From contig NZ_RCUW01000003.1 of assembly GCF_003667525.1 (NCBI RefSeq), forward strand, positions 299,138 to 363,137: a stretch of DNA of 64,000 bases, written 5' to 3'. Below are positions 43,469-52,400 of the stretch, piece after piece. Each line of letters starts with the position of its first letter. Position 1 is the stretch's first letter. This stretch comes from Mycetocola_B reblochoni. Its GTDB lineage: Bacteria; Actinomycetota; Actinomycetes; Actinomycetales; Microbacteriaceae. Under the pieces are notes generated by a model. The model saw only the letters and a list, made by a program, of their open reading frames with translations. It was not told the origin of the DNA and did not search any database. The position numbers and the translations under genes are program-made.

Positions 43469-43520
43469 ACGCTCCCCGTGCTCGGCGGCGGGGCGGGATG
43501 GTCATCGGCACGGGGAGCGT
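43469..43520. promoter_or_regulatory. 13-bp inverted repeat between divergent genes
   Basis: ACGCTCCCCGTGC (43469-43481) and GCACGGGGAGCGT (43508-43520) are exact complements around 26 bases. It lies between the DUF1349 gene and the FAD oxidoreductase gene, both of which read away from it, so an operator or an RNA leader hairpin is more likely than a terminator. Confidence 0.5.
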
Positions 43521-43589
43521 AACGTTGTCCTTGGCCACGGGGGCGGCCGGCTCCGGAGCGGAGCACCCCCTGACCGGATTGGTTCCGCG

Positions 43590-44903
43590 ATGTCCGAACT
43601 GAACAGCATCGCACCCCGCTACCTCCGCCCCGGCGACCCCGGTTACGACGATGCCGTCCTCACGGCCGTCGGCGCCGGCACCCCGGCTCTCGTGGCCGTC
43701 CCTCAGACCGTCGAGCAGGTGGCCGACGCGGTCCGCCGGGCCGTGAGCGAGAGCCTCCCGGTCACCGTCAGGGGCGGCGGGCACAGCATGGCGGGCCTGA
43801 CCCGTGCGGGCGAGGGGCTGCTCATCGACATGCGTGCACTGGACACCGTCGAGCGCGACGGCGATTCGACGCTCGTCCGGATCGGCGGCGGCGCCACCTG
43901 GGGTCCGGTCGCCCGTCGTCTGGGTGCGCTCGGCCTGGCTCTGACCGCTGGCGACACCGCGAGCGTCGGCGTCGGGGGTCTCACGCTCGGCGGCGGCATC
44001 GGCTGGATGGTGCGCCGCTTCGGCCTGGCGATCGACAGCCTGGTCGGGGCTCAGCTGGTCACGGCGGAGGGCGAGCTCGTCGAGACCTCGGAGTCGCGGC
44101 GACCCGAGCTGTTCTGGGCATTGCGCGGCGGGGGCGGCGGCTTCGGCGTCGTGACCCGCTTCGACTTCGTCGCGCACCCCGTCGACCGGGTCCGGTTCGG
44201 CACGGTGACGTTCGCCCTGCCGGACCCGGACGAGGCGATCCGGATCGTCCGCGCCTGGCAGGACGCCCAGTGCGACGCCGATGAGAGGCTGACGAGCGTC
44301 CTCTCGCTCCTCCCGGCGATGGGAGAGCAGCCGCCCCTGGCCATGCTCCAGCTGTGTGCCGTGGATGTAGACGACGACGGTGAGGCGGAGGCTCTGCTCG
44401 CGCCCCTGCTGCAGGTGGGCTCCCTGCTCGGCTCCGACGTCTCTGCGCGGCCGTACGCCGAGGTTCTCGTCGACGCGGAGCTCCCCGTCCCGAGCGCCGC
44501 GCAGCGCAACGTCCTGCTCGGCCGACTCGGCGAGCGGGAGCTCTCCGCCCTCCGCACCGCCGTGGAGACCGGCGAGCTGATGCTGTCGTTCAGGGCGCTC
44601 GGCGGGGCGTTCGCCCGTGTGGAGCCGGACGCGACGGCGTTCGCCTTCCGGGACGCGCAGTCGATGCTCGTGGTGACCCGCATGCTGGACGATGACACCG
44701 ACGCGGTCACGGAGGACGAACGACTCCCCGGCTGGCGGGAGATCGCGGCCTGTGGCATCGGGGCCTACGCGAACTTCCTCGACACGGCTGACGCCGCCGA
44801 CGCACGACGCTGCTTCCCCGCGGCGACGGCGCAGCGCCTCGCGGCCGTCAAGGCGGAGTACGACCCGACGGACGTGTTCTCCCACGTCATCGGCCGCGCC
44901 TGA
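43590..44903 (+). CDS. FAD-binding oxidoreductase, berberine-bridge-enzyme type
   Basis: 437 residues, PCMH-type FAD domain. RGGGHSMAGL carries H65, the usual covalent FAD attachment site; GGLTLGGGIGWMVRRFGL lacks the Cys of bicovalent members, so a single covalent link is predicted. The C-terminus has the BBE motif region (VKAEYDPTDVFSHVIGRA, usually YDPxNxF). It oxidises a carbohydrate, alcohol or amine with O2 or another acceptor; substrate unknown. No secretion signal is present. Confidence 0.88.
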   Translation: MSELNSIAPRYLRPGDPGYDDAVLTAVGAGTPALVAVPQTVEQVADAVRRAVSESLPVTVRGGGHSMAGLTRAGEGLLIDMRALDTVERDGDSTLVRIGGGATWGPVARRLGALGLALTAGDTASVGVGGLTLGGGIGWMVRRFGLAIDSLVGAQLVTAEGELVETSESRRPELFWALRGGGGGFGVVTRFDFVAHPVDRVRFGTVTFALPDPDEAIRIVRAWQDAQCDADERLTSVLSLLPAMGEQPPLAMLQLCAVDVDDDGEAEALLAPLLQVGSLLGSDVSARPYAEVLVDAELPVPSAAQRNVLLGRLGERELSALRTAVETGELMLSFRALGGAFARVEPDATAFAFRDAQSMLVVTRMLDDDTDAVTEDERLPGWREIAACGIGAYANFLDTADAADARRCFPAATAQRLAAVKAEYDPTDVFSHVIGRA

Positions 44904-44921
44904 GCGACGGGAGGGCAACGA

Positions 44922-45329
44922 TCAGCGGCCGCCGGGGGCGGACAGGCCGCGGAGCACCGCGACGGCCCTGTCCGCGTCGGCGACCGGCACGAGCAGGTGG
45001 TCGTGGCGGTGGCCGGCGAGCACATTGCAGCTGATGCCCTCGACGGCGAGCGCGGTCGAGAACGCGGCGGTGAGCCCCACGGCCTCAAGCGACGAGTGCA
45101 CCGTGAGGGTCAGCCACGAGAACCGGGGACCGGAGTCGAGACCGTGGGCGGCGGCGGCGTGCTCCGTGAGCACCAGGGTGGTGGACTCCTCCTCGACGAC
45201 GACGGCCTCGGCAGACGCGATCGCCCCGCCGCCACCGTGTGGGGTCTCGGCGAAGACGTAGCGCGAGGGACGCACCGTCACGTCGAGCCGTCGAAGCATC
45301 TCGGACAACTCGGTCATCGCCTCGGTCAT
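44922..45329 (-). CDS. ACT-domain protein
   Basis: 135 residues with a double-ACT layout of the CASTOR/ACT_7 type (RYVFAETPHGGGGAIASAEA, then FSWLTLTVHSSLEAVGLTAAFSTALAVEGISCNVLAGHRHDHLLVPVADADRAV). ACT domains bind amino acids and regulate metabolism; here no enzyme domain is fused. Start ATG 45329 with GGAGGACC upstream; the ATG four codons later is an alternative. Confidence 0.88.
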   Translation of the reverse strand: MTEAMTELSEMLRRLDVTVRPSRYVFAETPHGGGGAIASAEAVVVEEESTTLVLTEHAAAAHGLDSGPRFSWLTLTVHSSLEAVGLTAAFSTALAVEGISCNVLAGHRHDHLLVPVADADRAVAVLRGLSAPGGR

Positions 45330-45465
45330 TCGGGGTCCTCCGTGACGGTCGTGCGGCCGGCGGGTGCGGTCGACATCAGGTATCCATCATGGCGCCGCCC
45401 GGCTCGTCCCACCCTCCGCCGCCCGGTTTGCATCCGCATCCGACGGCCGCGCGCCGTCGAGGAGC

Positions 45466-45798
45466 TCAGCCCTCGCGGATCGTCATCCGGGCGATGCGGT
45501 CGCCGTCGACGACGAAGGCGAAGCGCGACCGGCCGTTGGCGTGGGTGGAGCGCCAGTCGCCGGTCACGGTGACGGTGTCGTCGTCGACCGTGACCTCCTC
45601 GACGGTCAGCGTTCCGTGCGAGCCGATGAACTCGTGGTCGCTCCACGCAGCGATCGCGTCGCGGCCGGCGAACTCGCGGCCCCAGTCGTCGACGACGCCG
45701 TCGGGGGTGAAGGCGTCGAGGAAGGCCGTGGTGTCGTGCGCGTTGACGTCGGCGACGACCGTGCGGACGGGCTCGGGGATCTCGGGTGTCGTGCTCAT
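45466..45798 (-). CDS. SnoaL-like / NTF2-like protein
   Basis: 110 residues, cone-shaped NTF2 fold: a helix VRTVVADVNAHDTTAFLDAFTPDGVVDDWGREFAGRDAI, then paired beta strands. Members are cyclases, isomerases or binding proteins for small ligands. The preceding SDR gene is 44 bases upstream on the same strand and GGAGGACACGACC marks the start, so the two likely act together on a small ketone or hydroxy compound (inference). Confidence 0.82.
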   Translation of the reverse strand: MSTTPEIPEPVRTVVADVNAHDTTAFLDAFTPDGVVDDWGREFAGRDAIAAWSDHEFIGSHGTLTVEEVTVDDDTVTVTGDWRSTHANGRSRFAFVVDGDRIARMTIREG

Positions 45799-45842
45799 GG
45801 TCGTGTCCTCCTGTGCAGGATCGATGCGGTGGTCGGTTGGGG

Positions 45843-46598
45843 CTAGCGGGTGGTGTAGCCGCCGTTGGCGAAGATCGTCTGGCCGGTGATCCACCAGCCG
45901 TCGGTGGCGAGGAAGCGCACGATCGGCGCGATGTCCTCGATCTTGGTGAGCTGGTCGCCCATTGCCTGGGAACGGTGGAAGGCGACGCGCTCCGGCGTCT
46001 CCTGCCCGTAGAAGAACGGCGTGTCCATCGGGCCGGGGGCCACGGCGGTCACGGAGATGCCACGCCAGGCGAACTCCTTGGCGGCCGCGCGGGTGAAGTG
46101 CTCGACGGGCGCCTTGCCACCGGCGTAGGTGGCATAGCCGTCGGTGAACGCCGCGAGCAGCGAGGTCACGATGGTGATGATCTTGCCCCCGTCGGCGAGG
46201 TGCCTGCCCGCCTCCTGGATGAAGAAGAACGCGGCCTTGGCGTTCACGTCGAACATCTGGTCGTACTCCTCCTCGCTCGTGTCGACGATGGGCGTGCGCA
46301 GCACCTTGCCGACCGTGTTGACGGCGACATCGATGGTCCCGAGGGCCTGTTCGGCGTCGGCGAAGAGTCGGGCGACGGCCGCGGGGGCCGTGAGGTCGCC
46401 GCTGAGGACGACGCCGCGCGAGCCGGCCGCCTCGACCGCGGCGAGGGTCTGCTCGGCGTCGGCCCTGCTGGAGGCCGAGTTGTAGTGGATCGCCACGTTG
46501 GCGCCGCCCTGGGCGGCCTGCCGGGCGATGAGTCCGCCGAGGTTCTTGGCTCCCCCGGCGATGAGGACGTTCTTTCCGTTGAGCGTGTGCTCGGTCAT
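45843..46598 (-). CDS. Short-chain dehydrogenase/reductase
   Basis: 251 residues. The cofactor motif is AGGAKNLGGLIA, a variant of TGxxxGxG, followed by a basic-tolerant loop HYNSASSRADAE that suggests NADPH. The Tyr/Lys pair is in YATYAGGKAPVEHF; NTVG replaces NNAG. Such Gly-loop variants occur in the bacterial SDR group that reduces small ketones. It starts with GGAGGCAGCTC upstream and is divergent from a TetR regulator, which probably represses it. Confidence 0.86.
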   Translation of the reverse strand: MTEHTLNGKNVLIAGGAKNLGGLIARQAAQGGANVAIHYNSASSRADAEQTLAAVEAAGSRGVVLSGDLTAPAAVARLFADAEQALGTIDVAVNTVGKVLRTPIVDTSEEEYDQMFDVNAKAAFFFIQEAGRHLADGGKIITIVTSLLAAFTDGYATYAGGKAPVEHFTRAAAKEFAWRGISVTAVAPGPMDTPFFYGQETPERVAFHRSQAMGDQLTKIEDIAPIVRFLATDGWWITGQTIFANGGYTTR

Positions 46599-46622
46599 GA
46601 GCTGCCTCCATGTCGTTGATAT

Positions 46623-46637
46623 GCGTTGTTGTAACGC
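46623..46637. promoter_or_regulatory. Candidate TetR operator GCGTT-N5-AACGC
   Basis: A perfect 5-5-5 palindrome in the 63-base gap between the SDR and the TetR gene, overlapping the proposed TetR -35 element. Confidence 0.4.
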
Positions 46638-46653
46638 TGATACATTCGATACT
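46626..46653 (+). promoter_or_regulatory. Candidate promoter of the TetR gene
   Basis: TTGTTG (46626-46631), 16 bases, GATACT (46648-46653), then eight bases to ATG 46662; the transcript would be leaderless or nearly so. Confidence 0.45.
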
Positions 46654-46661
46654 GTAGCACT

Positions 46662-47363
46662 ATGACAGTCCAGCCCGAAGGCGCTACACGAGATCGGTTG
46701 ATAGCCGCCGCCGCGGAGCTGATCGCGGCCTCCCCCGGGGAGGACTTCTCGCTCCGTGCGGTGTGCGATGCCGTCGGCGTGAAGATGCCGACGCTGTACC
46801 ACTTCTTCGGCTCCAAGCAGGGCCTCGTCGACGCGGTCGTCGAGCGCGGCTTCGACCTGTACCTCGGCGAGAAGTCCGCGATGGAGTCCAGCGGCGACCC
46901 CGTCCAGGACATCCGCGCCGGGTGGGACGCGCACGTCGCCTTCGGCCTGGCACACCCCGGCTTCTACACGCTCATGTACGGGACCGTGCAGCCGGGACAC
47001 TCCCCCGCGGCCCAGGCGCGGCCGAGCGAGATCCTCCGCGGACTGACCGCGCGCGCGGCCGAGCAGCACCGCCTCGTCGTCCCGTCCGAGCAGGCCGCCG
47101 CCCACATCCTCGTCACCAACATCGGCGTGACGCTGCGGCAGATCGTCCTCGCCGCGCCGGACCCCGAGCTCTCCGCCGCCGTCAGGGAGGGAGCCATCGC
47201 CGCCATCACCGGCACGGGGACGGGGCCGGTGACCGAGCGGAACGCCGCCGTCGCCGCGACGATCGAGCTGGCCGCCGCGAACCCCTCGGTCCTCGGCCCG
47301 ACCCAGACCCAGCTGCTCGTCGAGTGGCTCACAGCACTGAACGATGCCCGACGCACGAGCTGA
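46662..47363 (+). CDS. TetR-family transcriptional regulator
   Basis: 233 residues. The N-terminal helix-turn-helix (about 10-55) reads TRDRLIAAAAELIAASPGEDFSLRAVCDAVGVKMPTLYHFFGSKQGLVDAV, classical for TetR. The C-terminal ligand domain (FGLAHPGFYTLMYGT) resembles the WHG/TetR_C group. It most likely represses the divergent SDR-NTF2 pair through the palindrome between them. Its last 20 bases overlap the methyltransferase start. Confidence 0.88.
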   Translation: MTVQPEGATRDRLIAAAAELIAASPGEDFSLRAVCDAVGVKMPTLYHFFGSKQGLVDAVVERGFDLYLGEKSAMESSGDPVQDIRAGWDAHVAFGLAHPGFYTLMYGTVQPGHSPAAQARPSEILRGLTARAAEQHRLVVPSEQAAAHILVTNIGVTLRQIVLAAPDPELSAAVREGAIAAITGTGTGPVTERNAAVAATIELAAANPSVLGPTQTQLLVEWLTALNDARRTS

Positions 47364-48144
47364 CCGGGACCCGTCGCGCGGACACCGCGGCGCTGCCGCC
47401 GACGGGGTACACGAGGACGGGGCCCGCCTCGACGGCGCACGCGTGCACGGTGCGCACGAGGACAGGGGCGCCGCTCCGGCACCGGCCGCATCCGAGGACA
47501 CGGTCAGGGCGCGCGAGGCGTACGGCGCCCGCGCCGCCGAGTACACCGAGCGCTTCGGCGGCATCGAGGCCGCCGCCGCGACGGACCGACGCCGCGTCCT
47601 GGAGTGGGCACGGGCGGTACACGGCCCGGTCCTCGACGTCGGCTGCGGCCCGGGCCAGTGGACGGCGTTCCTCGCCGAGCACGGCGTCGAGGCCGCAGGG
47701 ATCGACCCGACGCCCGAGTTCGTCGCCGCCGCTCGACGGCTCCACCCGGGGATGAGGTACCGGCTCGGGCACGCCGAATCCCTCGCCGTCGCCGACGGGG
47801 CGCTCGGCGGTGTCCTCGCGTGGTACTCCCTCATCCACATCCGGCCGGAGCGGATCGACGACGTACTCCGCGAGTTCGCCCGCGCACTCCGGCCGGGCGG
47901 CGGGCTCGCGATCGGCTTCGTCGAGGCGCCCGTGGGTGCAGCCATCGACCACGCGGTGACGACCGCCTACGCCTGGCCCGTCCCCGAGCTGAGCGCGCGC
48001 GTCGAGCGGGCCGGCTTCACCGTGGTGTCCACCGAGCGGCGCACCGACCCCGGGGCACGCCCGCACGGCAGCCTCACGGCGATGCGCGGTGATCGGGGCG
48101 ACCGTGGCGGACGAGGCGGACGAGGCGATCGAGGGCAACGGTGA
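47344..48144 (+). CDS. Class I SAM-dependent methyltransferase
   Basis: 266 residues. The SAM motif LDVGCGPGQWTAFLAEHG starts at about residue 97, then GIDPTPEF and LGHAESLAVADGALGGVLAWYSLIH, typical of Methyltransf_11. The first ~50 residues are charged and low complexity and the C-terminus ends in GDRGDRGGRGGRGDRGQR, an Arg-Gly run. Start 47344 overlaps TetR by 20 bases; a later start such as near residue 52 is also possible since the early region looks unconserved. Confidence 0.82.
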   Translation: MPDARADRDPSRGHRGAAADGVHEDGARLDGARVHGAHEDRGAAPAPAASEDTVRAREAYGARAAEYTERFGGIEAAAATDRRRVLEWARAVHGPVLDVGCGPGQWTAFLAEHGVEAAGIDPTPEFVAAARRLHPGMRYRLGHAESLAVADGALGGVLAWYSLIHIRPERIDDVLREFARALRPGGGLAIGFVEAPVGAAIDHAVTTAYAWPVPELSARVERAGFTVVSTERRTDPGARPHGSLTAMRGDRGDRGGRGGRGDRGQR

Positions 48145-48220
48145 ACGCCTCCGGGGCGGGAACGATCAGCCGCGCCGTGGGCTTACCGCACCGCGCGCGG
48201 ACGCCCCACACCCCCGCGCG

Positions 48221-48847
48221 TCAGTGTTCCGTCCCGAACCGGGCCGCCGCGGCCACCCCGCGGTCGAGATCCAGCTGGGGGAACCGGACGAGCGCCAGCA
48301 GCTGCTCCCTGGTGACGCCTGGTCCCGCCTCGACCGCCGCGGCGAGAGCGGCCGGATCGACGGCGCCGTAGTCGGTCGTATCGTCCTCGTCGGCGTACTC
48401 GTCCGCGAAGCCGATGCCGACGTGATCGGAGATGTAGTCGGACAGCTCCGCGTCGCCCACGGCGGGGACACGGAGGCGGGAGAAGCCGTCCTCGGTGCTG
48501 TACGGCGCGAGCCACCAGCGGCCGTCGATGTGGGCGTAGACGAAGCCGAGCTGACTGAGCCCCTGGGCACGCAGGGCGTCCCCCACCCAGCCGGGCATTC
48601 CCTCGAGAAGCACGGGCAGCTCGACGGGCGTCGAGTGGTCCCGATCGTTCCCGACCAGGACGGCATCGCCCGAGGGCACACGGATCAGCGTCGCCCAGCT
48701 GCCGCCGTGGTCGTCGTACAACCACAGCGGACCCTCGGCTCTGACCCGGTTGTCGATGTCGAGACTGTCCAGCGCGTAGACGGCTGCGGTGATCGCCCAC
48801 CGGTGGCGAATGGAGTCGAGCGAGGGCAGATCGACGGGGAGAAGCAT
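48221..48847 (-). CDS. Hypothetical protein, 208 residues
   Basis: I do not recognise the family. The sequence is acidic (a DEYADEDDTTDYG patch near residue 155) with a Trp-rich middle (WLYDDHGGSW, GRWWLAPYST) and no membrane helix or signal peptide, so it is a soluble protein. TAGGCT lies exactly six bases before the ATG. Codon use matches its neighbours, which argues for a real gene. Confidence 0.65.
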   Translation of the reverse strand: MLLPVDLPSLDSIRHRWAITAAVYALDSLDIDNRVRAEGPLWLYDDHGGSWATLIRVPSGDAVLVGNDRDHSTPVELPVLLEGMPGWVGDALRAQGLSQLGFVYAHIDGRWWLAPYSTEDGFSRLRVPAVGDAELSDYISDHVGIGFADEYADEDDTTDYGAVDPAALAAAVEAGPGVTREQLLALVRFPQLDLDRGVAAAARFGTEH

Positions 48848-48853
48848 GCCGCG

Positions 48854-48859
48854 AGCCTA
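48854..48859 (-). promoter_or_regulatory. Candidate -10 box for the hypothetical gene at 48847
   Basis: TAGGCT, six bases (CGCGGC), then ATG. Confidence 0.5.
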
Positions 48860-48930
48860 GCTGCCCGCGCCGCCCCTGCGTGAGGCGTGTGCGGGATGCG
48901 GTCGCCGGGGGCGTGAGCGCGCTGTCAGGG

Positions 48931-50004
<1,074 letters not shown>

Positions 50005-50010
50005 GAGGCT

Positions 50011-50976
50011 CTATCGTACCGGGCCGGGGGCGTCGGGCCGACCGCCGTCCGGGCTTCCCGCCGCTCCGGGCCGGTCGGCCGTTCCCGGCACACCGCTCGC
50101 CCGCGGTCGCCGTCCGCTCAGCCAGACGCCGAGGAGGACCACGGCACCGCCGACGAGCTGCACCGGCTCCACCCCGATCCCGATGACGACGCCGATCACG
50201 ACGGTGAACACGGGCAGCAGGTTGAGGTAGATGCCGCTGCGCCCCGCGCCGAGGGCACGCACGGCGACGTTCCACAGCACGAGCGAGAGCACGCTCGGGA
50301 ACAGGCTGATGTAGGCCAGCCCCGTCCAGCCGGCGGGGCTCAGCACGAGGCCGCCGAGCTGCGGCAGCGCGAACGGGGCGAGCAGGACGACGGCGATCAG
50401 CGTCTGCACGGCGCTCGCGGTCACCGGCGGCGTCGCCAGGCGGCGGCCGCGGACCGTGTAGAGCGCCCAGCAGGCGACGGCCGCGATCATGGCGAGCTCG
50501 CCCAGGTGGTCGCCGCCCCCGGTCACGAAGGCGGCGGGGTCTCCCCTGGTCACCAGGAGCACGGTGCCGAGCAACGACACGAGCAGTCCGACGGCAAGGT
50601 GGCGTCCGGGTCGCTCGCGGAACAGCAGCGCGGCGGTCGCGGCGATGAGCACGGGGTTGACCGCGCTGATGAGCGCGGCGTTGACCGCCGTGGTGTGCTG
50701 CAGGGCGAGGTAGGTGAACAGGCAGAAGCCGATGAGCCCGAGCGCGGCCTGCACCAGGTGGGCCGGCCACTCGCGCAGGGCCAGGGCCCAGTCGGCCCGG
50801 CCCGGGCGGTCGAGCACGCAGGCGAGCAGCACGATCGGCACGAGCGCGAACAGCCAGCGCAGGAACGTCAGCAGCAGCGGGCTGGTCTCGGCGACGACGA
50901 CCGCACCGAAGAGGAAGTTGCCCGCCCAGAACAGGTTGGCCAGCACGAGGAAGACGTAGTTCTTTCCCGTGCGCAC
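50011..50976 (-). CDS. EamA/DMT-superfamily transporter
   Basis: 321 residues from GTG at 50976, ten helices in two EamA repeats (LANLFWAGNFLFGAVVV, then ACWALYTVRGRRL in repeat 2). DMT exporters of this kind release amino acids or metabolites; substrate not predictable. The C-terminal tail is Pro/Gly rich. TACGAT sits six bases before the GTG, the same spacer GGGGGA as at 3524. It is divergent from rmuC. Confidence 0.88.
   Translation of the reverse strand: MRTGKNYVFLVLANLFWAGNFLFGAVVVAETSPLLLTFLRWLFALVPIVLLACVLDRPGRADWALALREWPAHLVQAALGLIGFCLFTYLALQHTTAVNAALISAVNPVLIAATAALLFRERPGRHLAVGLLVSLLGTVLLVTRGDPAAFVTGGGDHLGELAMIAAVACWALYTVRGRRLATPPVTASAVQTLIAVVLLAPFALPQLGGLVLSPAGWTGLAYISLFPSVLSLVLWNVAVRALGAGRSGIYLNLLPVFTVVIGVVIGIGVEPVQLVGGAVVLLGVWLSGRRPRASGVPGTADRPGAAGSPDGGRPDAPGPVR
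50013..50018 (-). promoter_or_regulatory. Candidate -10 box for ychF
   Basis: TACGAT, eight bases, then GTG 50004; it lies over the last codons of the DMT gene. Confidence 0.35.
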
Positions 50977-50982
50977 TCCCCC

Positions 50983-50988
50983 ATCGTA
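50983..50988 (-). promoter_or_regulatory. Candidate -10 box for the DMT transporter gene
   Basis: TACGAT, GGGGGA, then GTG 50976. Confidence 0.45.
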
Positions 50989-51038
50989 GGCCCGACGGCG
51001 GCCGCGTCGGTGTCGGTGGTGTCGGGCACAGTGGCGGC

Positions 51039-52400
51039 ATGGACTCCGCTCTCGTGACCGTGCTCGTGTTCCTCGCCGGGATCTCCGTCGGCGCGCTCGG
51101 CTGCGTGCTGGCCCGCCGCGCCTGGGCACCCGCTCCCGCGGCGGGCGACACCGCGGAGCGGGAGCGCCTGCTCGGCGAGCGCGACGAGGCCAGGGCGGAG
51201 CTGTCCCGGCTCGGGGCCGAGCTGGCCAGGGCTGAGGCCATCGCCGATGCCACGGGCGACCAGCTCAGGGCCGAGCGCGAGCGCAGCGCCCAGATCCTCG
51301 CCGAGCACAGGGCGGAGCAGCGCGAGCGCGCCGAACGGCAGCAGCAGGAGAGCGCGGTGCTCGAGGCGCTGGCGCCCGTGCGCGAGTCGCTCGGCCGGAT
51401 GCAGCAGCGGGTCGAGTCTATGGAGTCGCAGCGGCAGGAGCAGTTCGGTCAGATCAGCGCCCAGCTCGCCGAGGCCCGGAGCACGGACGAGCGGCTGCGC
51501 AGCACGACCGAGTCTCTCGCCGGGGCGCTGCGCTCCACCACGACCAGGGGCGTCTGGGGCGAGACGCAGCTGCGCCGGGTGGTGGAGCTGGCGGGGCTGC
51601 TGCCCCACGTCGACTTCTCGACCCAGCAGAGCATGACCTCGGAGCACGGCGCCGCGCGACCCGACATGGTCGTCTCCCTCCCCGGCGGCAACTCGATCGC
51701 GGTCGACGCGAAGGTCCCGCTGGACCGCTACCTGGAGGCGAGCGCCATCCCCGCCACGGCGACCGGTGCGGAGGCCGCCAGGCGCGAGGCGCTGCTGGCC
51801 GCGCACGTGAAGGCCGTCAGGGCGCACGTCGACGCGCTGGCGAAGAAGCGCTACTGGACGGGCCTGGACTCCAGCCCCGAGTTCGTCATCGCCTTCGTGC
51901 CCAGCGAGTCGCTGCTGTCGGCCGCGCTCGACGCGGACCCGTCCCTGCTCGACTACGCCTTCGGGCGGCGAGTGGCGCTGGCCTCGCCGGTCAACCTCTG
52001 GGCCGTCCTCAAGACGGTCGCCGTCACCTGGCAGCAGCAGGCGGTGTCGGAGGAGGCGCACACCCTGTTCGAGCTCGGCAACACGCTGTACCAGCGCCTC
52101 GGCGTCCTCGCCGGCCATGCGGACGCGCTGCGGCGCTCCATCGAGTCGACCGTCAAGAACTACAACGCCTTCGCCTCCTCGCTGGAGTCGCGCGTGCTCG
52201 TGACCGCACGCAGGTTCCCCGGCGTCGACCAGAGCGCGCTCATCGCGGAGCCTTCCACCGTGGTCGACCCCGTCCGTCGGCTGTCCGCCGCGGAGTTCGA
52301 CGACGCGGGGAGCATGGACACGGACGCACGCCCAGAGAAACAGCGACGCCCTCCCCGAGGGGAGGGCGTCGGCGAGGCCTCAGCGCGGTTCGGGCGCTAG
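51039..52400 (+). CDS. rmuC: DNA recombination protein RmuC
   Basis: 453 residues. An N-terminal membrane anchor (LVTVLVFLAGISVGALGCVLA) is followed by a long coiled coil rich in Ala/Glu/Arg (about 40-150) and the RmuC nuclease-like core (TRGVWGETQLRRVVELAGL, then SIAVDAKVPLDRYLEA, ending VTWQQQAVSEEA). RmuC limits inversions at inverted repeats. Its last coding region carries a hairpin that also serves the convergent glpX gene; the two stop codons share one CTAG. Confidence 0.93.
   Translation: MDSALVTVLVFLAGISVGALGCVLARRAWAPAPAAGDTAERERLLGERDEARAELSRLGAELARAEAIADATGDQLRAERERSAQILAEHRAEQRERAERQQQESAVLEALAPVRESLGRMQQRVESMESQRQEQFGQISAQLAEARSTDERLRSTTESLAGALRSTTTRGVWGETQLRRVVELAGLLPHVDFSTQQSMTSEHGAARPDMVVSLPGGNSIAVDAKVPLDRYLEASAIPATATGAEAARREALLAAHVKAVRAHVDALAKKRYWTGLDSSPEFVIAFVPSESLLSAALDADPSLLDYAFGRRVALASPVNLWAVLKTVAVTWQQQAVSEEAHTLFELGNTLYQRLGVLAGHADALRRSIESTVKNYNAFASSLESRVLVTARRFPGVDQSALIAEPSTVVDPVRRLSAAEFDDAGSMDTDARPEKQRRPPRGEGVGEASARFGR
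52344..52371. terminator. Terminator hairpin inside the 3' end of rmuC
   Basis: CGACGCCCTCCCC (52344-52356) and GGGGAGGGCGTCG (52359-52371) are exact complements; with a CGAG tetraloop the stem is 12 bp. It starts 26 bases after the glpX stop on the minus strand. Confidence 0.8.
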
